Source: Hyperoodon ampullatus (lineage: Eukaryota; Chordata; Mammalia; Artiodactyla; Ziphiidae). From it: a stretch of DNA of 64,000 bases. The translations under genes and the position numbers were made by a program. Positions 22,101-33,320 of this stretch are shown here, in pieces. Location of the stretch: contig OX457061.1 in assembly GCA_949752795.1 (NCBI GenBank), forward strand, positions 39,898,338 through 39,962,337, in the 5' to 3' direction. The notes beneath the pieces were generated by a model. The model worked only from the letters and a program-made list of their open reading frames with translations, was not told the origin of the DNA and ran no database searches. Each line of letters opens with the position of its first letter. The stretch's first letter is position 1.

Positions 22101-23026
22101 GGTTCTGAAGGAAGCTTTGGGCAATCACAGGTATACAGTCTGCCCTAGAGTCCCTATAATTTCTAATTTCCCCCACTTAATGAGCTAAAAATAACAAAAT
22201 ATGTATCATCTTCCTAAATGCTGAAGACATACAAGTGCTATATTCAACCTACCTGTGGCAATGTATCCATTGTAGCCAAAGAAAGCACTCCTGGTTTGTC
22301 AGAAGTAGTACCCCATAGCCAGGTGGGTCAGACACCAAGGTGGACCTGGGCAATAGAAGCCCCTGCCCCTGGCCTCCCACACACTTCAAAGAACCCATCT
22401 GGCCTTTCTCTGGTCAATGTACTCCTGCCCCCACCCCCATGGAGTGAGAAGACTACACTCTCAGTACCTGGGACCCACCTGCCCAAGGGCCCCCAAGCCT
22501 GCTTCCAAGCTGTGTGGGGCCTCTTTCCCTGATCCACCCCTCATGAAGGACTGTGCTTCTGGGGTGTACACTTTAGGTCTGAGAACTGACCAAGAGGTGG
22601 CTGTTTGCAGGGTGTGCAGATAGAGTTTGGCTGTGCTGATGGGGGTGTTTGCACTTATACATTCAAAGCCCTGGCTGTATGGAAAAAATTGAGGGCTGAG
22701 GTTTGGCCCTCCCTACTCAGGAACTCCCAGGAATCCAAGAAATCCCAATTCAAATCTAGCCTTCCACATTGTTATAAAGGGTATTTGCCAAGATAGCAGG
22801 ATAAGCTATTTACTTAACAACTAGTTTATACATTTTATAAAAACAATGTATATATTTGTAAACTGTAAATATTTAGATATCTGGTAGGTAGGTCTCCATG
22901 TGTATACTCTGGCTTCCAGCCCTGCAAATGTTAGGGGCAGGCCTATCACCTGCCCCTAGCAGTAAACCCCAGAAATTCAATGAATATTGTCTGGAATATG
23001 ACATTTCTCCCATTTAATTCACTTAA
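22101..23026. other. Unique sequence, no feature seen
   Basis: An open frame at 22218-22532 (+, 104 codons) has no recognisable features. An AT-rich patch lies at 22800-22880. Confidence 0.45.
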
Positions 23027-23041
23027 AAATCTCTGGGGACA

Positions 23042-23245
23042 GGGCTTCCCTGGTGGCGCAGTGGTTGAGAGTCCGCCTGCCAATGCAGGGGACACGGGTT
23101 TGTGCCCCGGTCCGGGAAGATCCCACATGCCACGGAGCGGCTAGGCCCGTGAGCCATGGCAGCTGAGCCTGCGCGTCCGGAGCCTGTGCTCCATAACGGG
23201 AGAGGCCACAACAGTGAGAGGCCCGCGTACTGCAAAAAAAACCAC
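23042..23245 (+). mobile_element. CHR-type SINE (short form)
   Basis: Full short form from 'gggcttccctggtggcgcag' to 'gcccgcgtactgc' plus an A-tail. TSD 'ctctggggaca' lies at 23031-23041 and 23250-23260. One of the copies closest to the others here, so probably young. Confidence 0.95.
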
Positions 23246-23260
23246 AACTCTCTGGGGACA

Positions 23261-24180
23261 GAACTCAGCTGGCTCACCCAAACCCCACCAAACCACCCAG
23301 GAACATGGGGAGCAGCCACAAACAGTGGTCTCATTTTGGCTCACTCATTCCAGTGACTAGTCATGCCAAAGGGCCCACGAGAACCCCAGAGTTTCCAGAA
23401 TCCCTAGGTTTGCCCCCCATGCCATAGACCAGGGACTGATTAGGAGACTGCAGCAGACTGCACTTTCCAGAGGTGGCGGCAGCACTATTTCCCCTCCCAC
23501 ATGCTCTTCCAGGACCTTGCCACTCCCCTATCAAGAGGTGGAGTTCACGTCCCCTTCCCTTGAGGCTGGCAGGCCTTTGTGACTGCTGCCCCTGGTAGAG
23601 CACGTGAAAGTGATGCCACGTGATTCCCAAGGCCAGATCTGAAATGGTGACAGACCCTCTGCCCAGCTCTCTCCTTCTGGGCACACCTACTGTGTAAGAA
23701 GTGCCACTCCTCTGAAACTGACATGCTGGAGAGCCCATGTGGAGACACCAGGTAGAGCTAGAGCGAGGTACCCAAGGAAAAGACCCAGCCTTGCAGAACT
23801 GCTATGTAACCAAAGAGAAGGCCGCAGAGGTAGAGGCCTGCAGCCAGATTTTCTATATTTGCAGACACTAAGTTAAAAGACTGGCTCTGAAACAATTTTT
23901 CTGATGTTCCTTCATGGTGGCCAGCTCTGCATGTGAGGGGGGAGGTAGTGTCTATGAAAACAATCCTTTCTCTCTGCTTTCCATGGCAACTGATTATTGT
24001 GATGCCCAATTGGCTACTAATAGGCACCGCTCTCCACAAATCTGGTACAAGGACCCCTGCTTGGCTACCGCTCTGCACTGAGTGGGCCCCAGGTCACGCA
24101 GCGTCAGCAGATTTCTCCAGTAGATGAGCACCACCAAGCCTTGGCCCCAGGCCAGGCCCAGACCTGCGGCTACACACAAG
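23261..24180. other. Unique sequence, no feature seen
   Basis: Open frames of 60-125 codons on both strands lack family resemblance. Confidence 0.45.
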
Positions 24181-24199
24181 GGCTGGCCTGTTGAGTCCT

Positions 24200-24345
24200 C
24201 CAGCGTCCCAGGCTTGGTCATGCGAGTCCGAGGACTGGTCATGCGCGAAGAGGCCCGGGATCAAAGCCCTGGCCCCTCCTAGATTTGGGGAGGGAGGGGT
24301 GGGCGGTGCGGCAGGAGCTACATATATGAAACTATTGGCAAGAGC
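24200..24345. promoter_or_regulatory. G-quadruplex motif beside promoter-like boxes
   Basis: At 24287-24303 four G-runs are separated by single bases, a classic G-quadruplex pattern on the + strand. It leads into a GC box (gggcgg, 24301-24306), a TATA-like 'atatatgaa' (24322-24330) and an inverted CCAAT box (attgg, 24334-24338). CpGs cluster just upstream (24220-24262). Promoter activity is inference. Confidence 0.35.
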
Positions 24346-24400
24346 TTTCAGCGCTCTCACCACAAGTCAAGTGTGTGCAGGTCATGGCTCTTTGGAGGAA

Positions 24401-25691
24401 AATGAAAAGAAAATCCATCTATATCTGATTTTTTCTTTACGCCACTTTTCACAGGGCACATCAGCTCAGGAGTTGTGCAGCCTATCCACATTGGGCCAGG
24501 AGTTGTGCAGGCCCTGGGCAAGAATCACAAATGCCAGTGCCCCCCTGGGGCCACGTAGGAGCTGTGAGCGAGCGCAGCAGCCTGGAAGGGACTGTGATGG
24601 GTTGGAACACAGGATCCTGCTACAGGGGGCATGGCCAGCTGGGAGCTGCCAAGTGGGAATGTCAGCCCACTTTTGCCAGGTCTTCACATTTTTTCCTCAG
24701 GGAGGCAGAAATTCACATTTTTCATAAAAGCTCCCTGCTTTTAAAATGTTGGCAATCAAAAAGAAACAATGGGTACCATTCCCAAATCCTGGGCCCTTAT
24801 CACTTCAGAGGGTGTAGGCTGACTTCCAGCTGCCAGTAGCTGCTTCTCTGAAGCACTGGAAGGTCCCTCTGCCTACGTGCAGAGACTGGAGTTGTCAGGG
24901 AATTAACGCCTGCAGGAGTAGCCTTCAGCAACTGATAGGACTTGTTATATAAGTGCCCCAGGTCCCTCACCCCAGGCTGGGATAACTTTGAAGCCATATC
25001 CCACATTGCTTCCCAAACTTTCCCCCAGGAGTATGCACCATCGTTGACAAGCTTGATAATTGACTCTTAATCATGGCCCATCCTTTCCCTCTCTCATGTC
25101 CCTACTCCTCCACTGGCATGTCCTGGGATCAACTCTCATATAAGCTCTGTGCACTTGGATATTGAAACCGATTCAAGATTTCTTTTTCAATGCACAGGGC
25201 CACTGTAATAAGGTTGTACATCTTAACCACTTTTCAAGGTCAACCATGAGGAGGTACACAGAGGGGAATAATCAGCCAAGCTTCTCCCACTGAGTCCTGT
25301 ACATTGGTACCAGGGTGAGTGAGAATGGTGTCGGCTGGAAGACAGGGCACCTTTCTGGAATTCACACATAGATGTCGAATGTACTGCCAAGAGCCTTGAA
25401 AACACATCTGAGGACAGATTTGGTTCCTATGGCTTTAGTCTATATCTTCTGATTTAGAGGATGGTAGAGGCTGCTGTACCCATAGCACCAGGCCAGCCCT
25501 CATCGCCACAGTGCATCCTGCCTCCTGTCCCATTGAAGCCAGCCTTCTTCCAGTTCTCTGATTTTCTCCACTATCTGTGATCAAAATTCCGTCTAAGGAA
25601 GGTAGCAAATTAATTCCATTACATGTCGGTTTATAAAGTATTGCCTGATGCAGGGGTACTTAACATTTTTCAGAAGTCAAAAAGTCAACAT
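24401..25691. other. Unique sequence, no feature seen
   Basis: About 1.3 kb without recognised repeat. The 178-codon open frame at 24191-24727 (+) crosses the G-rich region and has no known domain. Confidence 0.45.
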
Positions 25692-25853
25692 GAAACGTTC
25701 TTATATTCATTCATACAGTAAATATTTATTGAGCACCAGTCACTGTTCTACATGTTTGGTAATACGTAAGTGAACAAAACAGACAAGGACCCCTGCCCTC
25801 ATTTCAATTACACTCCAGGTAGGGGAGACAGTCAATAAACAACAAGCATAATT

Positions 25854-28111
25854 TATTTTAAACAGCTTTATTGAGATATAATTCACATACCAGAAAGCTC
25901 ATCCATCTAAAGTATACAATTCCATGGTTTTTATTACATTTAAGGTTGTGCAAACATAATTATATCACCCTGAAAAGAAACCACATGTACATCAGCTGTC
26001 ACTCCCCATTTTACCCGCCGCCTTCCACCTCAGCCTCTGGCAACCACTAACCACTTTCTGTCTCTACAGATTTGCCTATTCTGGACATTTCATATAAGTG
26101 AAATCATACAATATGTGACTGGCTTCTTTCATTTAGCATAATGCTTTCAAGGTTCATCCACATTGTGGTATGAATGAATTTTATTGCAAAATAACATTCC
26201 ATTGTATGGATATACCACATTTTATTTATTCATTCATCAGTTGATGGATATTTTGACTGCCACAAAGAGTGCTGCTATGAAAATTCGGGTACAAGTATTT
26301 GTTTCAGTATCTATTTTCAATCATTTTGTGTATATACATAGGTGTATAGTTGTTAATCCTATGTTTAACTTTGTGAGGGACCACCAAACTGTTTTCCAGC
26401 GACTGCACTATTTTACATTTCCACCAGCAATGTTTAAATGTTTCTATTTCTCCACATCCTCTCCAACACTTGTTATTTTCCTTTTTTAAAAAATTATAAC
26501 CATCTTAGTGGGTGTGAAGTAGTCACTCGTTTGGATTTCAATTTGCATTTCTCTTATGATTAATAACATTGAACATCTTTTCAAGTGCTTGTTGGCCATT
26601 TGTATACCTTCTTTAGAGAAACAGCTTTTCAAAGCCTTTGCCTATTTTTTAATTGGATTGTTTGTCTTTTGGTTGTTGAGTTGCAAGTGTTCTTTATATA
26701 TCTGAATACTAAACTCTTACAAGACATATGATTTGCAAATATTTCCTCCCAGTCTGTGGGCTGTCCTTTCACTTTCTGGATGGTACCATTTGCAGCACAA
26801 AAGTTTTTCAATTTTGATGAAGTTTAATTCATCTATATTTTCTTTTGTTGCTTATGCTTTTGGTGTCATATATAAGAAAGCTTTGCCTAAAGCAAGGTCA
26901 TAAAGATTAACTGCTGCTTTCTTCTAAGGGTTTTATAGCTGTAGCTCTTACATGTAGGTCTATGATGCATTTTGAGTTAATTTTTGTATCTCACATAAGA
27001 CAAGGGTCCAACTTCATTCTTTCACATGTGGATATCCAGTTGCCCCAGCACCCGTTGCTAAAAAGATTTTTCTTTCATTATTGAATGGCTTTGGTATTCT
27101 TGTTGAAAATCATTTGAACGTAAATGTAAGAGTTTATTTATAGATTCTCAATTCTATTCCACTGATCTATATGTCTATCCTTATGTCAACAACACACTGT
27201 CTTGATTACTATATCTTAAGAAGTTTGAAATTTAGAAATGTTAGTCCACTTTGTTCTTCTTTTTCAAGATTGTTTTGGTAGACTTCCTGGTGGCGCAGTG
27301 GTTAAGAATCCGCCTGCCAGTTCAGGGACACAGGTTCGAGCCCTGGTCCGGGAAGATCCCACATGCAGCGGGGCAGCTAGGCCTGTGCGCCACAACTACT
27401 GAGGCCCGTGCACCTAGAACCCGTGCTCCACAACAAGAGAAGCCACCACAATGAGAAGCCCGTGCACCGCAATGAAGAGTAGCCCCCACTCGCCACAGCT
27501 AGAGAAAGCCCATGCGCAGCAACAAAGACCCAACGCTGCCAAAAATAAATAAATAAATAAAATCTATAAAAAATTAAAAATAAAGGATTATTTTTTAAAA
27601 ATTGTTTTGGCTATTCTGAGTACCTTGAACTTTCATATGAATTTTAAAATCAGCTGTTCGATTTCTGCCCCCCAAAAAGGCTGTTGAGATTCTGATAGGT
27701 TTTACATTAAGCCTGAGGATCAGTTTGGTGAGTAATGCCATCTTAACAATATTAAATATTCTAACAGAGGAATACAAATGCCTTTCCATTTAATTTCTTT
27801 CCGTGATGTTTTCTAGTTTTCAGTGTACAAATCTTGCACTTCTTTGTTAATCATTCCTAAGCATTTTATTCTTTTTGGTGCTCTTGTATAGAATTCTTTT
27901 CTAATTTAATTTTTGCATTGTTCAATACAATAATTTTTATATATTGATCTTGTATCTTGTAACCTCACTGAACTCATTTATTAGTTTTTAAATAGTTTTT
28001 AAGTGGATTTCTTAGGATTTTCTGTATACCATGTCATCTGCAAATATAATTTTACTTCTTCCTTTCCTATCTGGATGTCTTTTCTTTCTTTTCTCTGCCT
28101 AATTGTCCTAG
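25854..28111 (-). mobile_element. 5'-truncated L1 LINE inserted in L2
   Basis: The reverse L1 3' end begins 'aaacagctttattgagatat' and runs through 'cattgtatggatataccaca', 'tgcagcacaaaagtttttca' and 'agttgccccagcacccgttg'. A TSD 'caagcataatt' at 25843-25853 and 28112-28122 proves insertion into the L2. The L1 itself is about 1.9 kb once the SINE at 27281-27600 is removed. Confidence 0.93.
27281..27600 (+). mobile_element. CHR-type SINE (long form) inserted in L1
   Basis: Long-form SINE from 'gacttcctggtggcgcagtg' to '(aaat)n' and an A-rich tail. TSD 'attgttttgg' lies at 27269-27278 and 27601-27610. Confidence 0.95.
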
Positions 28112-29344
28112 CAAGCATAATTCTAAAAAAGTAAATAAAAGGGTGTGTTGAAAGGTGGAAAGTGCAACAGAGAAAAGAAAAAGCATATTCAGGTGAGGGA
28201 ACTTGGGATTACCGGGGGTTAGAGTTGTAATTTTTGACTGCTTCTCAGTGAGGAGGTGACATTTGGAGAAGAAAGAACGAAAGGAAGTGAAGGAGTTGAA
28301 CATGCAGGCGGTGGGAACAGTCAGGGCAAAGCACTGAGGCATGACTGTGCCAGGCGGGTTCTCCAAGAACAGCCAGGGGCCAGTGTTGCTGGAGCAGGGT
28401 AAGCAAAGGCATCTCACGCAGAGTCTTGACACTGAAAGGTATAGAGCAGAAGCATGGCCGGACCTCGCATTTTGAAAGGATCTGTGCTGAGGGGGGTAGA
28501 GGAAGAAGCAGAGTGGCCAGCTGGGGGCTATTGTAGTAATCCCGGAGAAAGGTGATGGTGGCTTAACCAGGGTGCTGTCCATGGAGGTGGTGAGAAGAGA
28601 TTGAAGTCTAGATATATTTTGAAGATAGAGTTGATAGAATCTGTTGACAGCTTAGATGAACAGTGTGAAAAAGAGGAGTCAAGATGAGTCCAAGGATTTT
28701 GGCCTAAGCAATTGAAAGGCTAGATTTGCCGTGACCTCAGATGGGGACAGCTATAGAAGGAATAGGTCTTAAAGAGAAGGTCAGGATTTACTTTTGAACA
28801 CATTGAATTTGAAATGTCTACTAGATCTCCAAGCAGAGATCTCAAGTAGGGAATTATATATACAACACTAGATTCAAGAGAGAAATGTGAGTTTGAAATA
28901 TAAATTGAGAATCATTGCCATCTAGATGGCATATGAAGCCATGCAATGGGATGTGAGCACCAAGGCGGTGAGTGTCCAGAGGAGAGATGAGGACTGAGGT
29001 GTGAGATGTGGAGCCCTCTGGCACCTACAGGTTGGGAAGAAGAGAAAGTTCCAGGAGACAAGGCTGAGACAGAGCTGCCAGAGAGGCAGGAGGCAAACCA
29101 GGAGAGCACAATGACCCGAAGACAAGTGAAGAAAGTGTGTGAAGGAGGGAGGGGGATCAACTGCGTCAACTGTTTCTGAATGGTCAAGAAGGATGCAGAC
29201 TGGGAGCTGACCACTGGCAAGCTGACCCAAGAGGGAGCATTTGTTTTCTACACTTCTTTTCACTGGGAGAAGGCACAGGTGGGCAGGGCTACACGACAAG
29301 AGTAAGGGCTGTACAGAAGGCCAGAGACAGTACTTGACTCTCTA

Positions 29345-30240
29345 GGGCCTGTTTAGTTATCTTTTGCTACACAAATTACCCCAAACTTTGTGGCTTGAAA
29401 TAACAATTATCGTCTCACAGTTCCTGAAAGTCACAAATCTGGGCATGGCTCAGTTGCAGGATCTCTCCCCAGGCTACACTCAAGGTGTCAGCAAGGGACT
29501 TCTCTGCTGGCGCAGTGACTAAGAATCCACCTGCCAATGCAGGGGACACAGGTTTGAGCCCTGGTCAGGGAAGATACCACATGCCACAGAGCAACTAAGC
29601 CCGTGTGCCACAACTACTGAGCCCGCATGACACAACTACTGAAGCCCATGCGCCTAGAGCCCGTGCTCCGCAACAAGAGAAGCCACCGCAATGAGAAGCC
29701 CGCGCACCGCAACGAAGAGTAGCCCCCACTCGCCGCAACTAGAGGAAGCCGGCATGCAGCAACAAAGACCCAAAGCAGCAAAAAATAAATTAATTTAAAA
29801 AAAAAGAAGGTGTCAGCAAGAGCTGCAGTCTTATCTCAAGGTTCGCCTGGCGAAGGATCAGCCAAGCTCACTCAAGGGGTCGTTGGCAGGACTCAGCTCC
29901 CCGCTGGCTGTTGGCCAAAGGGGGCCATCAGCTCCTCGCCACATAATCCTCTCCATGAGGCAGCTCCAAATACAGCAGCTGGCTTCTTCGGAGTGAGCAA
30001 ATAAGAGGCCCATAGATAATACCAGCAAGAGACAGAGAGCCAGCAAGATGGAAGTCAAGCTTTTTGGTATTTAATCATGAACATGAGATGCCAGCACTAT
30101 TGCCATATTCTGTTCATAAGAAGCAAGTCACTGGGTTCAGCCCACACTCGGGAGGGATTACACAGGGGCATGAGTACCAAGAAGTGGGTATCACTAGGAA
30201 CCCTGACAGAAGCTGCCCAGCAAGCAAATCCAGGACTATA
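29345..30240 (+). repeat. Old interspersed repeat split by a SINE
   Basis: Begins 'tagttatcttttgctacaca', 'aattaccccaaactttgtgg' and continues right of the SINE ('ggcaggactcagctccccgc', 'agcaagtcactgggttcagc'). Same family as 20280-20965 and 41026-41105. Right end approximate. Confidence 0.6.
29496..29806 (+). mobile_element. CHR-type SINE (long form)
   Basis: 311-bp long form from 'ggacttctctgctggcgcag' to an A-rich tail. Perfect 14-bp TSD (aaggtgtcagcaag) at 29482-29495 and 29807-29820. Confidence 0.96.
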
Positions 30241-30372
30241 AGATGCATTGAAAAAAAAAGCTAACACCACATTGACTGGCATTTCGCCAGTGCATAATAA
30301 AAATAAAAAACAAGTAAAATAATTCTGCCCAGGAAATGAACTTATTTATGAAGCTCTCTGTCAATACTTTTT

Positions 30373-30582
30373 TTTTTTTTTTTTTTTTTTTGCGGTACGC
30401 GGGCCTCTCACTGTTGTGGCCTCTCCCGTTGCGGAGCACAGGTTCCAGACGCGCAGGCTCAGCGGCCATGGCTCACGGGCCCAGCCGCTCCGCGGCATGT
30501 GAGATCTTCCCGGACCGGGGCAGAAACCCGTGTCCCCTACATCGGCAGGTGGACTCTCAACCACTGCGCCACCAGGGAAGCC
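30373..30582 (-). mobile_element. CHR-type SINE (short form), inverted
   Basis: Reverse short form with a long pure T-run on the left (tail). TSD 'ctgtcaatacttttt' lies at 30358-30372 and 30583-30597. Confidence 0.96.
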
Positions 30583-30849
30583 CTGTCAATACTTTTTATG
30601 TGAAGCCAGGTCTTGATATGCCAAAACACTTACCAGAAGAGACTCTATCCTGTTCATTGTTTTATTTACCTTCTAGAGCATTGCTATTAGTCGTGAGCAC
30701 CATGACTAAACTGCAAACTCTTGGAGCCCAAGGACTCAGTCTTCTTACAACACTCAGCACCAGCATATTGTTTAGCATACACTTGGCATACATGAATGAC
30801 ACATTTTGCAGTGTGAAAATTCTCAAAAAATAGAGGGGCTGATAATAGA

Positions 30850-31275
30850 AGAGTTAGGTTTGCCATCCCTGTGACTCGGTTCGATGATTCGAATTTGGGC
30901 TCTGCTGTGTGATTTGGGGCAAGTCACTCGACCTCTCTGTGCCTCAGGTGCTGCGTATGTAGAATGCAGATATTAATACCCACCACCCCCAGACTGCTGT
31001 GTTGGTGAAATGCAAAACTGTATGTAAAGATACTGAGCACAGTATTTGAGCCCTGGTTCATCATAAGTGCTCAAAGTAGGTTATCATTTTTAAAAAGGAG
31101 GTTATCATTTTACTGCTATCTTTATGAACATAAATTATAACAACTGAAGGAATTTGTGTTGAATGAGATGATTGAATGAGATGACTGAATACGTGAAAGA
31201 TCCTATACGTGTGTACACTTGTATACCTGGCTTCTAGTAAGTGTCCAATAAATGGATATTATCATGACTATTAAT
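30850..31275 (+). repeat. MIR SINE plus adjacent MIR 3' piece
   Basis: Forward MIR at 30850-31090 ('ctgctgtgtgatttggggca', 'gacctctctgtgcctcaggt', 'cataagtgctcaaagtagg'). A second MIR-like 3' end lies at 31150-31275 ('acctggcttctagtaagtgt', 'ccaataaatggatattatca'). Confidence 0.8.
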
Positions 31276-31948
31276 TGTATGGTGCAAATCATAATTACTA
31301 AAGGAAGTTGAGTGTTCTCGTTTACTCTGTTAGTTCATATCCATTCTTCAAAACAGTCCTCAGCATACCTCCTCCTGGTACCCTTCTGGACTGGCCATAT
31401 CCAGTTTCAGTGCCTTAAAGCTTTACCGGTCATTTATCTGGGTAAGCAGAATCTGTCATGTGATGTGCCTGTGTGTCCCAGATCACCAAGTTCTATTCTG
31501 GGGCTTTTTCGTGGCATGCCTTATTTCTCCCATTTGATTGTGGCACCTCAGGAGCTGGGCTGTGGGTTTTCCTCCTTCCACACACCCCCAGGACCTCGCA
31601 GTGTGTTCTGTACCCCGCCCTGCTCCACCCAATCCACATGCCATTCAGCCAGACACAATAACTCTGGTACACTGCCTGCTAACACAGCTGGGAAATAACT
31701 CTAGCTGGCTGGCCAGAGGGCTGCAGGGGAGGGCAGAAGGTGGAGGAAGGAACAAAACCATACCGCTGGAAGGGCAAAGGCAAGCTGCATGGTCGCATTC
31801 AATCTTGCAGAGAATGGTGGGAGCCATCGGTAATACCTGCTCCCACACCAAGGCCACCCACAGGGCCATGCAGCTGAATGATGGAGATTCGAGTGCGGCT
31901 CTGCCTCAGTCAGGCCACTCCATGAGTGGTGGCCACTCCATGCTGAAG
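31276..31948. other. Unique sequence, no feature seen
   Basis: Open frames on both strands (31312-31996) without family resemblance. A short near-palindrome (about 31913-31942) sits directly beside the inverted-duplication boundary at 31949. Confidence 0.45.
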
Positions 31949-32425
31949 GCAACATTTGTGAATCAAGTTGGTCCAAAGGACCAAGAAGGGCCTTGAATCA
32001 GCCAGCACAGCTCTGTTAGGAGCTGTGTGGCTTCAGGCAGTTAACTTAACTTCTCTGAGCTTCTCAGTTGTCTAAACAGCTAATACTTACTGAGCACCTC
32101 CTGTGTGCTAAGCATCGTTCTTAGTATATATTAGTTAATATCACAATAACCCATATGGCAGGTACTATTGCTGTATCTATTTTACTGATGAGGAAACTGA
32201 GGCACAGGGCACTGAGAAGTCTACCCAGGTTCAAATAGTTCAAATGTGGTGCTGGCAGGATTTGAGTCCATAACAGCCACCCACCGTGGTCCTAACCTCA
32301 TACATTAGCCAGGGTTCTCCAGAGAAACAGAACCAGTAGGATACGTAATAAAAGGTTTCCTGTAAGAAATAGGCTCATGCAGTTATGGAAACTGACAGCC
32401 CCAAGATCTGCAGGTAAGTCAGCAG
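31949..32425. repeat. 477-bp inverted duplication, left arm
   Basis: The whole stretch recurs as its reverse complement at 35374-35850. I count about 44 substitutions, mostly transitions, and three short indels, so about 90% identity. The arm contains a forward MIR scrap (about 31990-32075), a reverse MIR (about 32085-32285) and the end of an old LTR-like repeat that continues beyond the arm. It therefore looks like the original locus. Confidence 0.9.
32085..32285 (-). repeat. MIR SINE within the left arm
   Basis: Reverse MIR: 'tactgagcacctcctgtgtg', 'ttttactgatgaggaaactg', 'gcaggatttgagtccataac'. The same element, reversed, is in the right arm (about 35513-35714). Confidence 0.88.
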
Positions 32426-32795
32426 CTGGAAACCGAGGAGAGCTGAAAGTGTGGTTCCAGGCTGCAGGCCAGGAGACTGGAGACCCAGGATGAGCCAATG
32501 TTTCACTTCAAGTGTGAAGGCAGGAAAAAGCTGATGTTCCAGTTTGAAGGCCATCCAGGAGAAAGAGTACTTTCTTACTCAGAGAAGGGTCAGCCTTTTT
32601 CTTCCATTCAGGCTTTCAACTGACTGGATAAGGCCCACCCACATTAGGGAGGGCGATCTGCTTTACTCAGTCTACCAATTTAAATGTTCATCTCATCCAG
32701 AAACACCCTCACAGATGCCCAGAATAATGTTTGACCATATATGTAAGCACCCATGACCCAGTCAAGTGGATACATAAAATTAACCACCGTGCTTC
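32302..32795 (-). repeat. Old LTR-like repeat, 'gatggttaatttt' family
   Basis: Reverse copy, apparently complete: starts 'agccagggttctccagagaa' and ends 'cataaaattaaccaccgtgc'. It crosses the inner edge of the left arm at 32425, while only its first ~125 bp are found in the right arm. Confidence 0.75.
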
Positions 32796-32895
32796 ACAAG
32801 TGTTAACTGAGAATTAAATGGGACACTATATGTAAAAGTTAAAAAAAATAAAAAAAACAAGATCTGGCAAACAATGATCAATAAATGGTAGCTAA

Positions 32896-32901
32896 AAAGG
32901 A

Positions 32902-32935
<34 letters not shown>

Positions 32936-32942
32936 TATTCAT
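32896..32942. repeat. (AT)n microsatellite
   Basis: Pure AT dinucleotides with one phase break. It is self-complementary and able to extrude as a cruciform. Located in the spacer of the inverted duplication. Confidence 0.97.
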
Positions 32943-33159
32943 TATGAAAATGTGACTCAGCTTCAGTTGCTAATAAGTGGGTTTGGGGTTAAACGTTTGG
33001 CATGGCTTTAATAGAAACTCACTTGACTCCTTTGTTAAATGTTGTTAAAAGTACAGCTTGGGGAGTCCCCCTGGACCAGAGAAATCAATGCAGGGAACAC
33101 TAGCCTTCCAGTATTTAGCACTAGAAGCCGAGAGAGAACGGACATCCATTTACTCCAAC

Positions 33160-33320
33160 CCAGTTCAACTGGCATATATTAAGCACTTGCTGCCTGCCAG
33201 GCGACGTGCTGGAATCATCTGTTCATCGCCTGTAATCCTCACAGGACCCCGCGCACAAGTTGCCATCACACCCGTGTGACAGATGGAAAAACTGGGGCGT
33301 GGAGAGCTGGCGTGGCTTAC
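33160..33320 (-). repeat. MIR SINE
   Basis: Reverse MIR: 'aagcacttgctgcctgccag', 'tgtaatcctcacaggacccc', 'agatggaaaaactggggcgt'. Confidence 0.75.

Larger units (their letters stand above)
25692..29335 (-). repeat. L2 LINE, long copy split by an L1
   Basis: The reverse 3' end is at 25692-25853 (CATTC start, 'tgagcaccagtcactgttct', 'gtgaacaaaacagacaagga'). The body resumes at 28112-29335 ('gtgaggaggtgacatttgga', 'tgtccatggaggtggtgaga', 'gactgaggtgtgagatgtgg', 'aagtgaagaaagtgtgtgaa'). Together this is about 1.4 kb of L2, the longest copy in the window. Minus-strand open frames here (28067-28582, 28922-29299) may be remnants of L2 sequence but are not genes. Confidence 0.88.

Noticed and set aside
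24191..24727. 178-codon open frame on the + strand
   Set aside because: It has no recognisable domain, crosses a G-quadruplex/GC-rich stretch that naturally lacks stops, and has no exon signals.
28067..29299. Minus-strand open frames of 102-171 codons
   Set aside because: They lie entirely in the L2 copy. The L2 is 5'-truncated and old, so no functional protein is expected.
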